From the NCBI GenBank assembly GCA_963725065.1, contig CAVRXD010000014.1, positions 32,663-96,662 of the forward strand: 64,000 bases of DNA. Reading direction: 5' to 3'. The notes beneath the pieces were generated by a model. It had not been told where the DNA came from and made no database searches. It was given only the letters and a program-made list of their open reading frames with translations. Below, piece after piece: positions 44,584-53,019 of this stretch (position 1 is the stretch's first letter; each line of letters opens with the position of its first letter). Made by a program: the position numbers and the translations under genes. Origin of the DNA: VAZQ01 sp963725065 (GTDB lineage: Bacteria; Pseudomonadota; Alphaproteobacteria; Rhizobiales; Xanthobacteraceae).

Positions 44584-45566
44584 GGCGCTCGATCCGCCCG
44601 GCTTGGACGGAGCAGTCGCGCGGACATCTTCGACCAGGCCGGGCCTTGAAACAGCCGCAGGACACCGCGTGGGACCACATAGATCACTGTGATGATGATG
44701 ATTCCAAGAATGGCGGTGTGAAAGTTGATGAAGTTCACCCAGACGACTTCCTTCAGGAAGATATAGAGGATGGCGCCGACCAGCGGCCCGGCGATGGTGC
44801 CGGCGCCGCCGAGCATGACCATGACCGGGATTTCGATTGAGAGCAGCACATTGAAGACGTCCTTGGGTTCGATGAAAGCCACCATGGACGCGTAGATGGA
44901 TCCGGCGGTGGAAACGATCAGGCCGGACAGGATGAAAGCGGCGCACTTGGCGCGGAACACGTCGATGCCGACCATGCGGGCTGCGTTTTCATTTTGCCGG
45001 ATGCAGCGCAGGCTGAAGCCGAACTTCGATTTCGCTATGAAGGCGGTGAGCGCGAAGGTGATGGCCGCCAGCCCCCACATGACGAGATAAAAGAAGATCC
45101 CCACCTCGCGCGGCGAGCCGGGGACGATCGGAATGTTGATCCCGACCGCGCCTCCGGTAAGTCCTTCCCAGTTGTTCGCCACTTCGCGCATGACCTCGAC
45201 CACCGCGATCGTGCCGATGGCGAAGTAGTGCCCGCGAAGGCCCAACAGAACGCTTCCCAGGGATGCGGCAAATACCGCGCCTCCCACCGCGGCCGCGAGC
45301 CACGCCAGTCCGAGCCAGGCGCCCGCGTCCTGGGCGATGCCCCCGATATACGCGCCGAGGCCGAAAAACGCAGCCGTCGCGAACGAGGGGTAGCCCATGA
45401 ACCCGCCCACGATGTTCCAGGCCAGGCAGAGCACCGCGGACATCGCGAGCGTGGTCCCGGCTTGCAGCAGATAGTTGTTGGCGGAGAAGCCAAAGGCGAG
45501 AACGGCTCCGGTCAGAAGCAGGGCAAGCGCGGCGCGCACGACCGCGATCGAAGGCCGGGCGTTCAT
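44580..45566 (-). CDS. livM: branched-chain amino acid-type ABC permease LivM
   Basis: The 328-residue membrane protein has about nine hydrophobic segments, with AWNIVGGFMGYPSFATAAFFGLGAY near residue 50, SLRCIRQNENAARMVGIDV and MVMLGGAGTIAGPLVGAIL, all LivM hallmarks. ATG 45566 overlaps the end of livH by four bases, which keeps it in the operon. Confidence 0.87.
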   Translation of the reverse strand: MNARPSIAVVRAALALLLTGAVLAFGFSANNYLLQAGTTLAMSAVLCLAWNIVGGFMGYPSFATAAFFGLGAYIGGIAQDAGAWLGLAWLAAAVGGAVFAASLGSVLLGLRGHYFAIGTIAVVEVMREVANNWEGLTGGAVGINIPIVPGSPREVGIFFYLVMWGLAAITFALTAFIAKSKFGFSLRCIRQNENAARMVGIDVFRAKCAAFILSGLIVSTAGSIYASMVAFIEPKDVFNVLLSIEIPVMVMLGGAGTIAGPLVGAILYIFLKEVVWVNFINFHTAILGIIIITVIYVVPRGVLRLFQGPAWSKMSARLLRPSRADRAP

Positions 45567-46420
45567 TCGAAGCCCTTTCGTCCGACCAGTCCTGACGGCC
45601 GTACCACCAGAACCAGGATCATCAGCGCAAATCCCACAGTCGTGCTCCACTGTGAGCCAAAGACGACGGCGCCGAAGCTTTCCAGCAGTCCGAGCGCCAG
45701 GCCGCCAACCAGCGCGCCCGGCACACTGCCGAGACCGCCCAGCACGCAGATCACGAAAGCCTTGCCGAGGAATACGCCGCTCAGCAGCGGGGTGATCGGG
45801 AACACGACCGCCATGGCCGCGCCCGCGGCTGCAGCCATCAGCGCGCCGATGCCGAAGGTGATGGCATAGATGTGCTCGACGCGAATGCCGAGGAGCCGGG
45901 CCGCATAGTGGTCCATCCGCACCGCAATGATGGCGCGGCCCATCTGTGAATGACGCAGCAGCCAGTAGAGCAGTCCGGTCAGCACCAATGCCAGGACCAT
46001 GGCGCCCAGCCGCGCAATCGAGAGGCTGACGTTGAAAATCGTGATGCTGCCATAGTTCAGAATCAGGGAGCGCGGGGTGGCCGTGAACGCCTGGATCATG
46101 GCGTTGTTGAGCAGGAGGTCGAGGCCGAAGGTCAGGGTGAAGGAGATGAAGATCGGCGCCGTGACCACCTCGTTGATGAGGTGACGCTGGACCAGATAGC
46201 CGAATGCGAACAGCACCGCGCATCCGATCATGGCCGCGATGAGCGGCGAGACACCGAGATAGAGGGTGCAGTAGATCGTCACGTATGCGCCGAGGACGAC
46301 GAACGACCCGTGCATGACGTTGATGATGTTGAGCACGCCGTAGATCAGCGAGAAACCGACGGCAAGGCACGCATAGAGCGAGCCGATCAAAAGTCCATTC
46401 GCAATGTACTGTGCTATCAT
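45563..46420 (-). CDS. livH: branched-chain amino acid-type ABC permease LivH
   Basis: The 285-residue membrane protein starts with IAQYIANGLLIGSLYACLAVGFSLIYGVLNIINVMHGSF, the standard LivH opening, followed by eight or so hydrophobic segments and VLGGLGSVPGALVGGLALGLLES. It lies 72 bases downstream of livK, a gap filled by a long hairpin. Confidence 0.88.
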   Translation of the reverse strand: MIAQYIANGLLIGSLYACLAVGFSLIYGVLNIINVMHGSFVVLGAYVTIYCTLYLGVSPLIAAMIGCAVLFAFGYLVQRHLINEVVTAPIFISFTLTFGLDLLLNNAMIQAFTATPRSLILNYGSITIFNVSLSIARLGAMVLALVLTGLLYWLLRHSQMGRAIIAVRMDHYAARLLGIRVEHIYAITFGIGALMAAAAGAAMAVVFPITPLLSGVFLGKAFVICVLGGLGSVPGALVGGLALGLLESFGAVVFGSQWSTTVGFALMILVLVVRPSGLVGRKGFE

Positions 46421-46430
46421 CGCTGCGCCA

Positions 46431-46480
46431 GATCAACGATGAACGGGCAGCGAGGTCAACCGCGTCGCTGCCCGTTGATC
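46431..46480 (-). terminator. hairpin between livK and livH, likely partial terminator or mRNA stabiliser
   Basis: A perfect 12-base stem (46442-46453 with 46465-46476) and an 11-base loop lie between the livK stop and the livH start. No T-run follows, so it is not a complete intrinsic terminator. A site between a binding protein and its permeases often stabilises or attenuates transcripts to keep the binding protein in excess. Confidence 0.55.
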
Positions 46481-46491
46481 GCTATGCCCGG

Positions 46492-47706
46492 CTATTTTGT
46501 TCCGACGCCGACCTTCAGTTCGCCGGTCTTGACGGCTTGCGGATCGAGAACCGCATATTTGCCGTTCTGGATTTGCAGGATCATCGGGCTGTTGATCGCG
46601 TTCTGCCCCGATGGTCCGAACTGAATCGGGCCGTAGAAGGTCTCGAACTTGAGCGTGCTGAGCTGTTTGCGAACCGCTTCGGGATCGGTCGAGCCGGCCT
46701 TCTCGACCGATTGAACCAATACTTCGCAGCCGGCCGTGGCGGCGGCCTCGAGATAGGTCGGCTCCTTCTTGTACTTTTCCTTGAATGTCGCGGTGTACTG
46801 CTCGGCGCCGCCGAAAATGTAGCTATCCTTGTAGGTGGCGCTCGGATGCCACCATGCATTGGTGGTGACGTTGTTCGAGAGCGGTCCCAGGTTCTGCTCG
46901 AATTCCGGATAGGCGGCGCCGGCCGTCATCGTGACGATGGGAATGGTCATGCCCAGATTGTCCATCTGGCGGCGGATGACGATCAGCTCCTGGATATAAC
47001 CGGTCGCATACAGCCAGTCCGGGTTGCCCGCCTTGATCTGGGTCAGCGCATTGGCGAAGTCGAGCGTACCCTGCGAATACAGGCCGTCGAACACGACCTC
47101 GAAGCCATCCTTTGCGGCGGTGTCACGCAGCGCGGCCGCGATCGCCTTCGGGAACAGCGAGTTCAGCGCAAAGACGGCGAGCTTTTTCGCCTGTGGCACA
47201 CGCTCCTTGTAGTATTTCACCTCGGTCTGAACCATGGCGTTGTTCGGGAACAGAATGCCGAACAGGTTCTTGCCTTTCTGATCATAAACCGCCTCGGAAG
47301 CTGCCGAGGTTGCGATCATCGGGATGTTGTAGCGTTCAGCCAGCACCGCCGTAGCCTTGGTGTCGCCGGACCCGTAAGGCGCGAACAGGAAATCGACCTT
47401 GTCGACGGTCAGCAGGCGCTGAACGATCTGTACCGCGCGGCTGGTTTCGCTCTGATAGTCGTACTTGACCGCTTCAAGCTTGCGCATGTCCGAGCCGACC
47501 TTCACGCCGCCTCTGGCGTTGACGGCGGCGATGCACATGTCGAGTCCCTGTTGCTCCTTTCCGCCTTCGTCGGCCAACGCTCCGGTGAGCGAGAGCGGCG
47601 CACCGATGCGGATGGGATCCGCGGCTCGGGTGAGTCCGGTGGACCCCAGGATGAAAATTCCACCCAGCAACAAGGGCAACGTGCACTTCGAAATAGGGTT
47701 GGCCAC
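46492..47706 (-). CDS. livK: branched-chain amino acid-type periplasmic binding protein LivK
   Basis: The 404-residue protein has an N-terminal signal peptide (cleavage near TRAAD, about residue 30) and a type I periplasmic-binding fold: IRIGAPLSLTGALADEG, SETSRAVQIVQRLLTVDKVDFLF, IATSAASEAVYDQ, and NAWWHPSATYKDSYIFGG. GGAGGTG stands just before GTG 47706, spaced five bases, so I prefer it to GTG 47712, which overlaps that motif. Amide-binding relatives share this fold. Promoter TTGACA lies 66 bases upstream. Confidence 0.87.
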   Translation of the reverse strand: MANPISKCTLPLLLGGIFILGSTGLTRAADPIRIGAPLSLTGALADEGGKEQQGLDMCIAAVNARGGVKVGSDMRKLEAVKYDYQSETSRAVQIVQRLLTVDKVDFLFAPYGSGDTKATAVLAERYNIPMIATSAASEAVYDQKGKNLFGILFPNNAMVQTEVKYYKERVPQAKKLAVFALNSLFPKAIAAALRDTAAKDGFEVVFDGLYSQGTLDFANALTQIKAGNPDWLYATGYIQELIVIRRQMDNLGMTIPIVTMTAGAAYPEFEQNLGPLSNNVTTNAWWHPSATYKDSYIFGGAEQYTATFKEKYKKEPTYLEAAATAGCEVLVQSVEKAGSTDPEAVRKQLSTLKFETFYGPIQFGPSGQNAINSPMILQIQNGKYAVLDPQAVKTGELKVGVGTK

Positions 47707-47748
47707 GCGCACCTCCAGCGGTTTGATTTGGATCGACCGGCCCTGGGA

Positions 47749-47777
47749 ATGTCATCATGGCCGGTGGCGCATGTCAA
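47749..47777 (-). promoter_or_regulatory. promoter of the livKHMG-amidohydrolase operon
   Basis: On the minus strand, a perfect TTGACA (47777-47772) is followed after 17 bases by TGACAT (47754-47749). Beyond its -35 side, 47795-47819 is an imperfect inverted repeat enclosing GGAAACGATTT, a degenerate form of the locus operator. Confidence 0.55.
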
Positions 47778-47935
47778 TTTTTCGCGGTGAAAATGCCCAA
47801 AGGAAACGATTTTTTGGGCGCTACAGCGGATCTGCCGGGTATACTCGGGTCGATCCGCGGCGCGCCTTTCGCGAATGCGGCGCATTATGAGGCACTGTGC
47901 TAGATACCGGACAACGTCTGCAGATCGCGCACGCA

Positions 47936-48670
47936 ATGGATCATGAAGCGATGGATCAACCACTACTGCGTGTTCGGGGATTGGAAGCCGGATACGGCGA
48001 CGTGCAGGTGCTGTGGGGAATCGATCTTGACGTTGCTCGCAACTCCATCGTCGCGATCGTGGGCCCGAACGGCGCCGGCAAGACCACCTTGTTGTCGGCA
48101 ATATCCGGCATGATCCGGCTGAGAAGCGGATCGTTTCATCTGGATGGCAAGGATCTGACCGGCTGTTCGCCGGACGCGATCGTTTCGGGGGGGATTTCTC
48201 ACGTACCGGAGGGCAGGCGGCTGTTCAGGACGCTGAATGTCCGCGACAACCTTCTCCTCGGGGCCTATCACCGCGTGGATCGGATCGAGACGCAGAACGA
48301 TCTCGAGCTCGTTCTTTCGATGTTTCCCATCCTCCGGGAACGCGCATTTCAAGATGCAAGTACGTTGTCGGGCGGTGAGCAGCAGATGTGCGCGATCGGA
48401 CGCGGCATTATGGCGCGGCCGAAATTGCTGATCATCGACGAGCTGTCGCTGGGGCTCGCGCCGGCGGTGGTCGAGACCTTGGCGGAAAGCCTTCCGAAAA
48501 TCCGCGCGCAGAATTTATCCGTGCTGCTGGTCGAGCAGGACGTGGCCACGGCGTTCGAAATCTCGGACTACGGATATGTGATGGAATCCGGTCGCGTGGC
48601 GTTGCATGGCCGCTCGAGCGACCTCCTTGCCAGACCAGACGTTCGCGACGTCTATCTCGGCATCGCCTGA
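47936..48670 (+). CDS. livF: branched-chain amino acid-type ABC ATPase LivF
   Basis: The 244-residue ATPase has LRVRGLEAGYGDVQVLWGIDL, Walker A GPNGAGKTT, GISHVPEGRRLFRTLNV typical of LivF, signature LSGGEQQMCAIGRG and Walker B LLIIDELSLGLAP. It is on the opposite strand to the rest of the liv operon and divergent from livK. Starts GTG 47897, ATG 47936 and ATG 47951 are all in frame; no ribosome binding site decides between them. Confidence 0.86.
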   Translation: MDHEAMDQPLLRVRGLEAGYGDVQVLWGIDLDVARNSIVAIVGPNGAGKTTLLSAISGMIRLRSGSFHLDGKDLTGCSPDAIVSGGISHVPEGRRLFRTLNVRDNLLLGAYHRVDRIETQNDLELVLSMFPILRERAFQDASTLSGGEQQMCAIGRGIMARPKLLIIDELSLGLAPAVVETLAESLPKIRAQNLSVLLVEQDVATAFEISDYGYVMESGRVALHGRSSDLLARPDVRDVYLGIA

Positions 48671-48714
48671 TGTCGCGCCTGCGGCGGCCATCCAGCATTC
48701 ATAGCTCCAACCGC

Positions 48715-51129
48715 TCAATCCCCTCGCTGCTTGTTGGCATCGCGGGCGCGAGCGAGGGCATCCAGAACTCTTTCGGGCGTGAACGGCTGGTGCAGGACCT
48801 TGGCGCCGAGCGGCTTCAGCGCGTCGTTGACCGCCACCCACACCGATCCCATGGCGCCGATCAGGCCGGCTTCGCCGATGCCCTTGGCGCCGAGCTTGGT
48901 CGAGGTTTCCGGCGTCTCGACATGCGCAACCACGATGTCGGGCATCTCGTTGGCCATCGGCACGAGATAATCGGCCATGGTGCCGTTGAGCAGATTGGCG
49001 TCTTCGCTGTAGACGCATTCTTCGAACAGAACCGCACCGATGCCCTGGACGATGCCGCCGCGCACCTGCTCGTCGACCAGCAGCGGATTGATGATCCGAC
49101 CGCAGTCGTCGACCGCCCATTGGCCGAGAATCCTGATGAAGCCGGTGTCGCAGTCGACGTCGACGTAGCTCGCCTGCACGCCATTTGCCATGTAGTACAG
49201 CTTGTCGTTGGCGACGAAGCTTGCGCTCACCGACAGTTGCGTGTCGTAGTCGCGCGGCAGGGTGTCCTGCCGGAAATATCCGATGCGCCCGACGTCAGCG
49301 AGGCTGATCACGGGCTGCCCGGTCCTGGTATTCACGACTTGCCCGTCGACAATATCGAGCGCATCGGCCGGGGTTTGGGTGATCGTGCCGGCCAGCGCCA
49401 GGATGTTCTGCTTGAGCATGCCGCCGGCGCGCAGCGCCGCTTCGCCGCCGACGGCCGTGCCGCGCGAGGCCCATGCGCCGCCGCCATACGGAGAAATCGA
49501 GCTGTCGCCGCCGGCAACGCTGACCAGGTCGATTGATATGCCGACGCTGTCGGCCACGATCTGCGCAACGCTCGTCAGCGTGCCCTGACCCTGGTCGGTG
49601 AGGCTGGTGATGCACCGGACCGAGCCCGACGGCTCGAGTCGCAGCGTGCAGCCGTCCTGGGTCGAGATCGGCGCGCCGGAGGGACCGTAATAGGGCGGCC
49701 CATAGGCGGTCTGCTCGCAGAACGTCGCGATGCCGATACCGCGATGGACACCGCGCTTGCGCAGCTCGCCCTGCTCCTTGCGCAACGCGTCGTAATCGAT
49801 CATCGCCACGAGCTTTTCCAGGCATTCGTGGAACGAGACGGTCTCGAGCCTTTGTCCGCCCGGCGTCACGCACGGCAGCGAGGCCTTCGGGCGATAGGTG
49901 CGGCGCTTGAACTCGACCGTGTCGATCCCGAGCTTGTCGGCGGCGAGGTCGGTGAGCAGTTCCGTGGCGATGCAGGCGAGCGGCATGCCGACGCCGCGAT
50001 ACATGCCGATCAGGTTCTTGTTGACGTAGACGCTGCGGGTGCGGGCCTTGTAGTTGTCGAAGCTGTACGGGGCGCCCATGATGGTGATCGCCATCATGCC
50101 CTCGGCGACATTGAAGCGCAGCGGCATCCCATAGGCGCCGACGGCGCCGATGTCGTCCATCTCCATGGCGAGGATCTCGCCGGTCTTTTTCAACGCGATC
50201 CGGCATTTGAGCCGGTGGTCGCGCGCCTGGGCGTCGGATACGAATGATTCCAGCCGGTCGGCGCAGAATTTGACGGGTCGGCCCAGCATCATGCTGGCCA
50301 CGACCGTCGCGATCTCGTCGGAGTAGATGTTCAGCTTCATGCCGAACGCGCCGCCGATGTCCGGCGCGGTCACGCGCACCTTGTGCTCGGGAATGTGCAG
50401 GTGGCGGCTGAACACATCCTGCATCTGGAATGGCGACTGGTGCGCATGAATGACCGTGAGCGTGCCTTCGCTCGGATCGAAGTCGGCGATCAGGCCGCGC
50501 GCCTCCAGCGTCATCGCCATCTGGCGCTCGAATCGGAGCTCCTCCTCGATCACGAGGTCGGCCTCGGCGAACGCCTTGGCGGGCTCGCCTTTCTCGATCG
50601 AGAAATCGAAAGCGACGTTGTCGGCGAGCTCGGGATGGATGATGGGCGCGCCCGGAGCGATGGCCTGGAGCTGATCGCCTACCACCGGCAGCGGCTGCCA
50701 ATCGACGGTCACCAGTTCGGCCGCGTCCTCCGCCTCGGCCCGGCTGTCGGCGACGACCACCGCGACGGGCTGGCCCTGCCAGACGGCGCGGTCCGCGGCC
50801 AGCAGCCGTTGCGGGGCGGAACGATGGCCCGGCCGATGCAATGCGACGCCGACGAACGGCTCGCAGCGCGGGTTGATGTCGCTCGCGATCAGCACCGCGG
50901 CGACGCCCGGCGCTTGCTTTGCGGCTTCGATGTCCACCGAAACGATTTTTGCGTGCGGGTGCGGACTGCGCACAAAGCAGGCATGCAGCATCCGCGGCAG
51001 CTTGATGTCGTCGATGTAGCGGCCATGCCCGCTGAGCAGCCGTTTCAACTCCCGCCGCGGGATGCGCGCACCGATGCCGGTGGCCGGGGAGGGGGAGAGG
51101 GAGGGGGAGGGAAAGGGAAACTGCGCCAT
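48715..51129 (-). CDS. CoxL-like molybdenum hydroxylase large subunit
   Basis: The 804-residue catalytic subunit of a CoxMSL-type hydroxylase binds the molybdenum-pterin cofactor. Landmarks are GHGRYIDDIKLPRMLHACFVRSP, APDIGGAFGMK, the YRGVGMPLA loop (form-II-like, not AYRCSFR of CO dehydrogenase), WAVDDCGRIINPLLVDEQ and the catalytic Glu in GAKGIGEAG. It hydroxylates a carbon next to a ring nitrogen or an aldehyde carbon in typical relatives. ATG 51129 shares a base with the coxS-like stop. Residues 3-18 are a Ser/Pro repeat encoded by a G/A-rich tract on the plus strand. Confidence 0.88.
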   Translation of the reverse strand: MAQFPFPSPSLSPSPATGIGARIPRRELKRLLSGHGRYIDDIKLPRMLHACFVRSPHPHAKIVSVDIEAAKQAPGVAAVLIASDINPRCEPFVGVALHRPGHRSAPQRLLAADRAVWQGQPVAVVVADSRAEAEDAAELVTVDWQPLPVVGDQLQAIAPGAPIIHPELADNVAFDFSIEKGEPAKAFAEADLVIEEELRFERQMAMTLEARGLIADFDPSEGTLTVIHAHQSPFQMQDVFSRHLHIPEHKVRVTAPDIGGAFGMKLNIYSDEIATVVASMMLGRPVKFCADRLESFVSDAQARDHRLKCRIALKKTGEILAMEMDDIGAVGAYGMPLRFNVAEGMMAITIMGAPYSFDNYKARTRSVYVNKNLIGMYRGVGMPLACIATELLTDLAADKLGIDTVEFKRRTYRPKASLPCVTPGGQRLETVSFHECLEKLVAMIDYDALRKEQGELRKRGVHRGIGIATFCEQTAYGPPYYGPSGAPISTQDGCTLRLEPSGSVRCITSLTDQGQGTLTSVAQIVADSVGISIDLVSVAGGDSSISPYGGGAWASRGTAVGGEAALRAGGMLKQNILALAGTITQTPADALDIVDGQVVNTRTGQPVISLADVGRIGYFRQDTLPRDYDTQLSVSASFVANDKLYYMANGVQASYVDVDCDTGFIRILGQWAVDDCGRIINPLLVDEQVRGGIVQGIGAVLFEECVYSEDANLLNGTMADYLVPMANEMPDIVVAHVETPETSTKLGAKGIGEAGLIGAMGSVWVAVNDALKPLGAKVLHQPFTPERVLDALARARDANKQRGD
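51086..51118 (+). repeat. G-rich purine tract at the start of the CoxL-like gene
   Basis: The plus strand here consists of G runs of three to five separated by single A or short GA spacers, with six runs of at least three. It encodes the Ser-Pro repeat near the N-terminus of the large subunit on the minus strand. A G-quadruplex in the template strand is possible. Confidence 0.5.
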
Positions 51130-51629
51130 CAGCGGCGGCCTCGCGTTGTCATCACCGCTTCGACGGCGTCGATGATGGCATGATAGCCGGTGCAACGGCA
51201 CATGTTGCCGGACATGGCTTCGCGGATATCGGCGCGCGACAGATGTTCACCGCTCAACAACAGCTCGTGGGCGGTCAGCAGCATGCCGGACGAGCAGAAG
51301 CCGCATTGCGCGGCGTTGCGTTCGATGAATTCCTTTTGCAAATCTGCGAGCATCCCGTTCTCGGTCAGGCCTTCGATGGTTTCCACCGATTTTCCGGAAA
51401 TCTGCGCGGCCAGGGTCAGGCAGCCGCGCGCGGTGCGCCCGTCGATCAGTACCGTGCAGGCGCCGCAGATGCCGTGCTCGCAACCAAGATGGGTTCCGGT
51501 CAGCTCGAGCTCCTGGCGCAGGAAATCGGCCAGATGCTGCCGTGCCTTGACGCGGCGCCGCAATGGCTTGCCGTTGAGCGTCGCGTCGACCTCGATGTCT
51601 TCATGGCCGCTGAGGTCCGTCGTGCTCAT
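51129..51629 (-). CDS. CoxS-like 2Fe-2S small subunit
   Basis: The 166-residue protein has the two iron-sulfur domains of molybdenum hydroxylase small subunits: GCEHGICGACTVLIDG in the plant-ferredoxin-type domain and CGFCSSGML plus CRCTGYHAI in the helical domain. It passes electrons from the molybdenum site to FAD. ATG 51629 overlaps the FAD subunit stop by four bases. Confidence 0.93.
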   Translation of the reverse strand: MSTTDLSGHEDIEVDATLNGKPLRRRVKARQHLADFLRQELELTGTHLGCEHGICGACTVLIDGRTARGCLTLAAQISGKSVETIEGLTENGMLADLQKEFIERNAAQCGFCSSGMLLTAHELLLSGEHLSRADIREAMSGNMCRCTGYHAIIDAVEAVMTTRGRR

Positions 51630-52492
51630 GCGGCGGCCCTCGCGGCCAGGCCGCCAAGGACGCGGCGGGTCAGCACCTTGGCGAGATGAACCTTGGTATC
51701 GGCGCGCATGTCAGGGGTGTCGTCGGGCGCGAGGTCCTGGCTGATGGCCGCGTCGAGCGCGGCGGAAACGGCCAGCGGCGGGCGAAGCCCGACGACCGCG
51801 GCCGAGACCGCATGCGCCACCTTGGCGCGGTCGACGCAGCCGAAATAGACCAGCCGCGCGCTGTCGATCCGATCGCGCTGCATGTCGGCGATTGCGGCAA
51901 GGCCCACCATGGCGAAGTCGCCGTGCCGGCGTGAAAGCTCGGCGAAACCGGCCGCCGTCCCGTTCTGCACGACCGGAAATTTGACGGCCACGATCAACTC
52001 ACCCGGCCGCAGATCGGTCTCGAACAATCCCTTGAAGAAATCCTCGGCTTTCACCTCGCGCTCGCCTGCGCTGCTGCCCAGGACCAGCGTTGCTCCAAGC
52101 GCGACGGCACAAGCCGGCAGCTCTGCCGCCGGATCGGCATAGGCCAGGCTTCCGCCAAGCGTGCCGCGGTTGCGGATCGCGATGTGACCGATGTGAGGGG
52201 CGGCGTGGGTCAACAGCGGTAAATGTTTCCGGACCAGTTCGGAGCGCAGCAGGTCGCCGTGCCGCGTCAGGGCGCCGAGGCGGACAACGCCGCCGACGTG
52301 CGAGTGATCCATCAGCTCTCGGATGTCGCCGATGTCGACCAGCAGCTTCGGCGCCGACAGACGCATGTTCAGGCCGGCCAGCAGGCTCTGGCCGCCGGCA
52401 ATCGGAACGGCCTCGCCGTCGGCGTCCGTGAGGATCTGATAAGCGTGGGCCAGCGACGCCGGTCGAATATAGCGAAAGCTTCTGGACTTCAT
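51626..52492 (-). CDS. CoxM-like FAD-binding subunit
   Basis: The 288-residue flavoprotein opens with FRYIRPASLAHAYQIL, then the FAD-binding AGGQSLLAGLNMRL, and IRNRGTLGGSLAYADPAAELP, the two marker loops of the family. It returns electrons from the hydroxylase to a quinone or another acceptor. ATG 52492 begins at the conserved N-terminus; the open frame extends further upstream past operator O8 but without family character. It is the first gene of the operon. Confidence 0.9.
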   Translation of the reverse strand: MKSRSFRYIRPASLAHAYQILTDADGEAVPIAGGQSLLAGLNMRLSAPKLLVDIGDIRELMDHSHVGGVVRLGALTRHGDLLRSELVRKHLPLLTHAAPHIGHIAIRNRGTLGGSLAYADPAAELPACAVALGATLVLGSSAGEREVKAEDFFKGLFETDLRPGELIVAVKFPVVQNGTAAGFAELSRRHGDFAMVGLAAIADMQRDRIDSARLVYFGCVDRAKVAHAVSAAVVGLRPPLAVSAALDAAISQDLAPDDTPDMRADTKVHLAKVLTRRVLGGLAARAAA

Positions 52493-52543
52493 GGAAACGC
52501 TCGACCGAAACGTCCAAGCAGGAGGGCTGTGCGGCGCCCAGCT

Positions 52544-52572
52544 TGGATACGTTTCCACGAGCCGGCAGGCAA
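52544..52572 (-). promoter_or_regulatory. LacI-type operator O8 with promoter of the CoxMSL operon
   Basis: TGGATACGTTTCCA (52544-52557) is the most complete palindrome of the set. On the minus strand, TTGCCT (52572-52567), 17 bases and TATCCA (52549-52544) form a promoter that the operator overlaps. Two further GGAAACG/CGAAACG half-sites lie at 52492-52515, beside the start codon. Confidence 0.7.
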
Positions 52573-52765
52573 CCGCGTTGAACGGACGCCCTGGTGCAGG
52601 GCGCATTGAAGCGGATCGTGGCCGAATTCTTTCCGCCTGCGGTCCGAAGTTGCGAACTAGGCGATATTCAAATTTTGGGAGTTATCCTCGCGAGGTGGTC
52701 GGATTTGAATCCGCCCCCCATCTCCGTCCGATCATCGACCCGATGTGACGCCAAGGTGGAATGAT

Positions 52766-52840
52766 TGGTGCCGGGTGAGAGGATTGAACTCCCGACCAAC
52801 GGTTTACAAAACCGCTGCTCTACCGCTGAGCTAACCCGGC
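52766..52840 (-). tRNA. tRNA-Thr (anticodon TGT), CCA encoded
   Basis: A complete cloverleaf reads on the minus strand: acceptor GCCGGGT/ACCCGGC, D arm GCTC/GAGC, anticodon stem-loop with TTTGTAA and anticodon TGT, T arm with TTCAATC, discriminator A and encoded CCA. It would read threonine ACA codons. Confidence 0.95.
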
Positions 52841-53019
52841 GTCTCAAACTAGGTTCGTCTGAGCGGGCGTTTTGCCACCGCCGTGGCACCGCGCGCAAGT
52901 GATCGCCGCAGCGCTCGCACCCTCGGCAGAAGCGGCCGTCCGGCCGCGCAAGGACGCCCAGCGAACCCGTCGCTGCCGGGATGTGCGCATCGACCCGGCC
53001 GGATGCAAATCCGGATCGT

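Noticed and set aside
52680..52712. T-arm-like GGATTCAAATCC downstream of tRNA-Thr, possible integration scar
   Set aside because: No partner acceptor sequence is found and no integrase or element border is nearby; chance similarity is as likely.
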